Part shown: one piece after another, positions 57,825-64,000 of the stretch
How the letters are laid out: each line of letters starts with the position of its first letter
How positions within the stretch are numbered: the first letter of the stretch is position 1
Assembly (NCBI GenBank): GCA_020055645.1
Contig: CM034546.1
Location: 74,400,001 to 74,464,000 of the forward strand
From: Tomocerus qinae
Lineage: Eukaryota; Arthropoda; Collembola; Entomobryomorpha; Tomoceridae
DNA length: 64,000 nt
Direction of reading: 5' to 3'
Notes under the pieces: generated by a model
Databases searched by the model: none
Seen by the model: only the letters and a program-made list of their open reading frames with translations
Told to the model about the DNA's origin: nothing
Program-made: the position numbers and the translations under genes

Positions 57825-58695
57825 CTGGTCTTCCCAAAAAACCAACTGGTCTTGCTGAAAAAGTAAACTGGTCTTCCCGCAAAACCAACTGGTCTTCCGG
57901 GAAAAGTAAACTGGTCTTATGAGTCTGACTTGAATATAAACTGTTACATGCTTATTAGTCCTTCTATATGCATCAAAAACGAAATAGTAATTAACAGTCA
58001 AGTAATTTGAATTAATTGTAAGTGAATTATACAAAACCACTGATTTAAAATATTGCCAATCACTCAACGACGATATTTTTCTTTTGGCTCATTATTTTTT
58101 TTTGAAGAGTCAAGCATGCCAATGCGTAGCAATAGCGTTTGATAGGTATAGTGTTGTATGTGCCAAGAGTGCTTTTAATTTGAGCGTATATAAATTTATG
58201 TATCTATTCTTCTTCCCTTTCTATCTGAATGTATCAATTAATGGCATTGCTTTATACCATTTATTCTCTTCTAGTTGCAGTCTTTTTAAAAACCTCCAAA
58301 AAGTTGGTTGCTTGGATCTAAATTTGATATTCAATGAAAAATGATATCCTTTTGCATTGTTAATAGTGCGAGGAATTCCTTCAAAACCACTCGAAAATTG
58401 TATGTTGTATTCCATACTAGTAATGATAATGAGATAAGAATATGTTTGCATAAATTAGTTCTGTATAATCATTTAACTTACCATATTATACATCCTATCT
58501 ATAGACGTCATGGCTTACAGTAAGACCAGTATACTTTTGCGGGAGGACCAGTTTACTTTTACAGTAAGACCAGTATACTTTTGCGGAAGGACCAGTTTGT
58601 TTCGCGGGAGGACCAGTTTTTTTTGCGGGAGGACCGCTTTGTTTTTCGGGAGGACCAGTTTACTGTTTACTTATGCCCAAAAGACCAGTTTACAA
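57825..58695. mobile_element. Foldback-like element with inverted tandem arrays
   Basis: At 57830-57920 a unit of about 20-22 bases (AAACTGGTCTTCCCG-x-AAAA) is repeated about five times. At 58522-58695 its reverse complement (CGGGAGGACCAGTTTACTTT and variants) is repeated about eight times. The two arrays face each other across 600 bases with no convincing gene. Inverted ends built of short tandem repeats are the hallmark of Foldback/Galileo-type elements. Confidence 0.7.
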
Positions 58696-60092
58696 GAGCA
58701 ATTTACATACGACCTTCACCACTTATCGTATAGAGTGAAAATAAGAGATCACGCAGGCTGGGAACCGATTGTAACACACAAAGTTGACAATTTCAGCATC
58801 TAGTCTACTTTAGAATATGAGAAAACTAATTTTTTTGAGTTATATGGCGGATTTTACCCAAAAATTTTGCAAGGGTGTAATTTCGAAACTACTGAATCGA
58901 TTTTGACGAAACCGGTGCCAAAATGATTGTATGGCGGTTCTCACAATGTGGTATTCAAAACATTTTTCAAAAATCCAAAATTTTAAAAAATTGGAATTTA
59001 AGACTGCATTGAGGTACAGGTCAACGAGAGCGGCTGCCTTATTCATGGTTTCCAAGTTGTCAAGTTCTGTGGTTAATAACTCGGAAACTATTGCACGTTT
59101 GCAAATTAGCGCCATCAAAAAGCTTGAAATGTCAGCCTTTCAGTGATGTATCTAACTACAAGGGTTGTCATAAAATGTCGAGGTAAGATTTTTCATTTTA
59201 AAACCCCTTTTTGAAGATTAAAAAAATTGTGCAAAAGCGGGCAGCCAGTTTTTTTCATAGAATGGTAGTAGACATGTCGGTTTGTCCCACTACACTATCC
59301 TGAAAACTATTTGGCTGGATCGAGTTGTAACCAAAAGATATAACTACCGTTTTGTACTATTTCTGCACTTTAAATAATTTCGATACAAATATTAATCTAA
59401 TTAAATTAAATATTGAATATAAAATTTATTCGTAAAATACATTTTTAAACTGAAGTATATTTATTTCCGTCAACCTGTTGTTTTCGTATCAGGGATGATA
59501 ATAGTATTGTCCTGCTGTGTAAAATTTGCACTAATCATATCACCTGGACCTAAATAATAGTAACACATTTATAACTAAACGTCAGTAACAAAAAAATATT
59601 CCTCCTAAATATTAATTTCCCATGGCAAAATCATTACTCCCTGCAACAATGTTTTTTGGGAAAATAGCTCTCCAAAATAATAGTTCCTCTCGGGATTAAA
59701 TCTATATTTACGGTATAAATAAATAATATAATAATGCAAAATAAATATCACTTTTCATATAGTCTACTAATTAATAATAATAAATATATATATACCTTTA
59801 ATGCACACATTATAATCGCTAAACATTGTAAACATTATACCATTGAATAAATAAACTCTGATTAGCTGCTGGTTTTTAGTATTATTTGTTTTTAAATTAT
59901 CTAAAGTACTGCAATTAAATAAATTAACCCAATATTTAGAACACACAGCTTATCCTTCATGCATTCATGTACATACACTTGACATTCTGTATTGCATGTT
60001 GCAAACGATATCTGTTGATGTCACTTGGCGGATAGTTAATATAAATTATCTCAACGAAATGAGTTGATAAACAAAGGGCAAAGATGAAGAAA
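58696..60092. other. Intergenic, 3' flank of gene F
   Basis: 58820-59160 has transposon-like non-coding sequence (TTTCGAAACTACTGAATCGA...). From about 59349 the duplicated 3' flank shared with gene E begins. No gene. Confidence 0.55.
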
Positions 60093-61697
60093 TTATTTTT
60101 TCCTGTGTGATTTTTCGTGTCTTTCGAGATCGACTTTTCCATAGAACCGTTTCTTACAAATTGTACAAGAAAACTTGTAAGGCTGTTTGTCGTGGACCAC
60201 TTTTACATGCATCTTCCTGGAGGCCGATGTTTTAAATTGTTTGCCACAAATTGTACACGAATAGGGTTTCTCTCCGGTATGTAACTTCTCATGTGATTTA
60301 ACATTCTTTTTCAAATGGAATCGTTTGTCACACAATGAACATTTGTATGGTGCCGGTTCTCCGGTGTGCGACCGTTCATGAGTTTTTAATGTCAGTTTGG
60401 ATCGAAAGCGTTTTTCACAAAATGAACAAGAAAATGGCATATCTCCGCTGTGTGTTTTTTCGTGTAGATCCAAACCCCCTTTTAATCCAAATTTCTTGCC
60501 ACAGAATTGACAGACGTACGGCGATGGTCGCTCCGAGTGAATCTGTTCATGAGCTTTCAAAGAGCCTGGTGTCATAAAAGATTTGCCACAGGTGGAGCAC
60601 ATAAATGGCCTGTCCCTTTCTTCCTCGCTGTGTATTGTCATGTGCACAGAAAGGCTTCGGGCAGACGAGAAATTCTTGGCACAAACAGTGCAACGAAAGG
60701 GATTGTCTTCACTATGGGTTTTTTCATGATTACTTAATGTAGCTTTCCTGGTATATGCTTTTCCGCATGTTGAGCATTTGTATGGTTTAATCAAAGAATC
60801 TTCATGTTGTTTTTCGTGTTTAGTTAGATAACGCAGTTTAGGAAATGCTTTTCCACATTTGTCACATACGTATGGTTTCTCCCCGTTATGAGTTACCTCG
60901 TGCTTCTTTACCAGAGAATACGTACGATATTTTATTCCGCAGATTGTACACGGGTAGATTTTTTCAAGGCGATGAATCATCTTCATATGCTTGCCCAACT
61001 CAAAGCGATTTTGACATTCTAACTCACACTTTGGGCAACTGAAATTGCCAATTGGATCGGAATTGGTTTCCTCATTACAGTTACTTTGATGGTATGCTAA
61101 ATCACTCTCAAACAAAAATTGAGCACTACAAGTAGAACAAGTGTATATTTTATACCATCCTACATCATTGACATATGATATAATGTGGGTATCCAGTTCT
61201 GTCAATTGTCCAAGTTCGCTTGGAAGTTGTTTTGGAGTTGTAGATTGCTCTTTTTGTCTTCGGAATGTATTTTCTACATTTTCTTCTTTTTTTGCAATTT
61301 TGCCTAAAACAACATCGTAATGTTATCAGCTTGTCAATGATACATAAACAATGATTACAGTTAAATTTTATTTAAAATTGTCAAAGTTAAAAAATGCAGG
61401 TACGTTTTAAATTTTTTCTGTCTGGCTTGTGAAATGTGCTTCGTCGATAAGATTTTTGTGATGTCGTCGATGTATTAGATTCCATTTGGCAAATACTCTC
61501 GTCTTTGGTTCCATGTTTATTGACGTGTTTGGGTTCAATCGCTTCATCAATGTCTTGTTCTCCCCTTAAGTCTTCATTCTCACAGTCATCGAAAGCACTT
61601 TCCCCTGAAGTGAATTGGTCTTCCATTTCAGGGTCACTTTCTAATTTTACTTCAGTTTTCCAAAATCCATCATCATTTTGGACATCTATTTGAGTTC
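60093..61697 (-). CDS. ZAD-like C2H2 zinc-finger protein, gene F (5' end outside window)
   Basis: Two exons are inside the window: 61697-61404 (acidic linker, 294 nt, the same length as exon 3 of E) and 61303-60093 (fingers, ending TAA). They join in phase 1 exactly as in E. Exon 4 carries FRRQKEQ, a C2HC finger (CSTCSAQF...HQSNC) and eleven C2H2 fingers. The fingers with RSKLTLKTHERSH and their surroundings are identical to E at nucleotide level, while most others differ at helix positions. The ZAD-like exons expected from E would lie right of 64000, because 64000 matches a point inside intron 2 of E. Whether they exist cannot be seen. Confidence 0.87.
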
Positions 61698-61987
61698 CTA
61701 TAATAGAGATCGACACGTAAAAAACATCATTTCGGTTAATGTAACTATGCTTCTATAATCAATCGTTCTAAAGTTATAGGGAGTTTTCAAAATATGTCGA
61801 TTTTGTCTATTTTTATTTCTACCTAAAACTTTTCTCGGAAACTACCGGGCTTAATTGCTGGAGACCTTCACGGGGCTTATTTTTATTAAATATAAGCTGG
61901 TGGAAATTGTGCAGTATCCTCAGTATCGTGGTATCCTAAGTCCTAGAAACTGGCTATAATGTGGCTAAGCCGTGTGAGATACTTACT

Positions 61988-62113
61988 AGGAAAGAAAAAA
62001 TAAGGAAAGAAAAAGATGAAAGGGAAGGAGAAAGAAGAAGAAACCAAAAAATTAAGAAGGAAGAAGAGAAAAAAGTTAAGTCAAGAAAGCAGAGGGAAGA
62101 AGAGGAAAAAAGG
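61988..62113 (+). other. Purine-rich tract with an open Lys/Glu frame
   Basis: GGAAAGAAAAAATAAGGAAA and following purines run for about 125 bases. One + frame stays open for about 42 codons (RKEKIRKEKDEREGERRRRN ... KQREEEEKR), after a TTACTAG acceptor-like string and before GTAAGA. K/E-rich tails like this end many pogo/Tigger-type transposases, but low complexity alone could explain it. Confidence 0.35.
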
Positions 62114-62525
62114 TAAGATGACTTATTTTGTGAAAAAAGGCCAAAAATATTCGTGCTGATAGGACTTTGGGGCGCCCTTAAATTTGAGAAAAAGGCGAAT
62201 CATTTTTCCAAAAGTTGCAGAACCTTTCGCACTTGGAGCGAATACGACCATTTGGTAACTATCATTGGTTCCATTGCTTGCGTAATACGTTACATTTGGG
62301 AAGAAATTTCACAAAACCGGGAAGGAATTTTATACAATTCTGGAAGGAAGTTTACTGGGAAGGACACCTAATTTTCACCAGCGAACAAGAATGTCAATAA
62401 ATACAATAAATAAATGGAAAGAAAGAAAACTTTTTTCAAATTTAAATGGAATATCATTGGAATGTCAAAATCATTGTTGACATAATAACTGAACAACAAA
62501 ATATTCCCAAATGTCCAAATATTAT

Positions 62526-62870
62526 CGGAATCATATTTGGGGGACCATAAATGCAGTTCTATTGTTCTAATTCAGCAATGGGATTGGTTAATATTTTTCA
62601 AAAGTTGACATTTTATTGGTTATTTCCATGGCGAGAATACTATAGGGGACAGTTAGTTTTTGAAAAGGGATGCATTTCATAACTTATTTATCAAAGTGGG
62701 CAAATAATAAAATATTTTGTAAACTAAATCACTTTTAGCTATTTATTATGTTATTATACGGTTATACTTGTACAATCACACATGGGTTATACAGTTGATT
62801 CAAAGTATTACTTATCAGGCTTCGAAAGGCTATTTATTTGCTATTTGGTATCGAATCATTGACATAGCCC
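62526..62870. repeat. Inverted copy of 55440-55690
   Basis: The reverse complement of this segment repeats the E-intron segment, including the landmark around the CCATGG and the stretch AGAACAATAGAACTGCAT. It sits within the DNA that is extra in the F copy of the duplication. Confidence 0.78.
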
Positions 62871-64000
62871 GTTTTGACCAACATTTAATCGTTAGTGTTT
62901 TGATTGGCAGATTTTTTGGAAATTCGTTAAATAGGTCTTTATTTTTGTTAAAACCGTACTAATTAGGTTTGTAATAGTGTAACCTAGTGTACTTTAATGT
63001 TCAACAACAAAGAAAATTTAAAAAATTGCAAGACCTAACATACAACCCGTTACAGAAGCTCGCCCTAGTAAAAGCGCTGAATAATTGTTTGCTAGCGATG
63101 CAAATACATTTTCCGTTGGTCTTAAACTAATGTTTAAGTCAGCTTTATTCAACATCTATCAAATTTTACTACAGTTATCGCGCCAAGAAACTGACTGACA
63201 GACTGCAGTTTTATAAGCTTGCCTTTTTGGGAAAAAAAGACTCCTAAGGGCGCAACTAGGCGCAGCTGGAGATTATTTCAAAAAATTTTCCATAAAATTA
63301 GGTAATCTTCCATGGTAGTATGAATGGTGAGAAGTGGTGAGAACTAAACTAAGTTTAGAAACTTAACATTCTCCATACGAACATATAGTAACCAGGGCAT
63401 TATATATATAAATATCTTCTGTTATATGAGCGACAAAATTTTTTTTCTTGACAGAAGAAGGCGATGCATCCATCACATTCTGATTCCAAAATGTGTCATA
63501 ATAAGTTCTCATTTTCGCTCTAAAATATACCAATTGCCAAAAAATCGGTCGAATACAAGACAGTGCGTAGTGTGATAGGTAGTTTCTTCTCTGTATGCGA
63601 ATACCATATTTCTGTCCGTCTGTCTGTCCGTTAATCCCTGTTCACGATACCATTCGAACGGTTTGAGCTATAAAGTGTTCAAATATTCAAGGTACAATCT
63701 ACAGGTAAATAAGAAGGCCGAGTTGGTATACAGGCAAATTTTTTTTTGGGTAGCTTCGCCGTAAATTGACAGGATCTACCAAAATTAATGAAATCTTAAA
63801 GATGCTGAGCCCTCACGTTAGAGACGGATATAAAACCCTGGAAGATCCGCCAACACCATCCAACGACATAAAGACAAGGAGCAAGACACTTCATAGTTAG
63901 TTTTATCTGTCAGAATATTGAGAATATTATAGTCTTAGTTTTGTTACATAGATTTTAGAATCGAAACAATTCAGCTTGCTATATGTCACTATTATAATTT

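Larger units (their letters stand above)
59349..64000. repeat. Segmental duplication, copy 2 (gene F side)
   Basis: Same-orientation partner of 52031-55490. It differs by about 1.2 kb of extra DNA at roughly 61735-62965, within the intron above exon 3, and continues past the window end. The extra DNA contains a purine-rich tract and an inverted copy of 55440-55690. Confidence 0.92.

Overview
The window looks like AT-rich nuclear DNA from an insect. The evidence is: short spliced genes with GT-AG introns, a thiolase gene of the ACAA2/yip2 type, a lineage-type cluster of ZAD-like C2H2 zinc-finger genes (an arthropod gene class), and a dense background of small inverted-repeat DNA transposons. 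I cannot fix the insect order from the sequence. There is no sign of a bacterial operon, rRNA, clear tRNA or CRISPR array.

Layout. 1-2721: last exons of an unrecognised + strand gene, whose intron holds a 37-39 bp minisatellite interrupted by a Ginger-like element. 2722-15000: mostly gene-poor repeat DNA, with one damaged unknown coding stretch (about 4810-5512), a hAT-type MITE (10869-11113) and a three-level nested transposon palindrome (11299-14315). 15186-18297: an 11-exon 3-ketoacyl-CoA thiolase gene on +, predicting 398 residues. 19373-64000: a cluster of ZAD-like C2H2 genes, all on the minus strand, called here A (19373-22277), B (24034-26963), C (34917-38511), D (43985-45883), E (52719-57135) and F (60093 to beyond the window end). 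A broken zinc-finger pseudogene lies at about 39293-42740. A short gene (48729-49290) keeps the second half of the ZAD-like domain, lacks the first cysteine pair and has no fingers. It is divergent from the only + strand gene of the cluster, an F-box gene (49987-51884).

Genes A-D share one plan: exon 1 carries the first CxxC, exon 2 carries the second CxxC plus a predicted helix, and one long last exon carries all fingers; every intron is phase 1. E and F add an acidic linker exon. All reading frames I assembled close exactly (650, 713, 776, 551 and 642 residues for A-E). E and F are tandem duplicates whose differences fall largely on DNA-contact positions of the finger helices, so the cluster looks like an actively diversifying set of DNA-binding proteins. 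That they repress transposons or other targets is only a hypothesis.

Spaces between genes are filled with MITEs (several with clear 8-bp target duplications of hAT type), a foldback-like element with inverted tandem arrays, minisatellites and a hAT transposase relic. No computation was run; exon borders were read by eye from splice signals, reading frame and family similarity.
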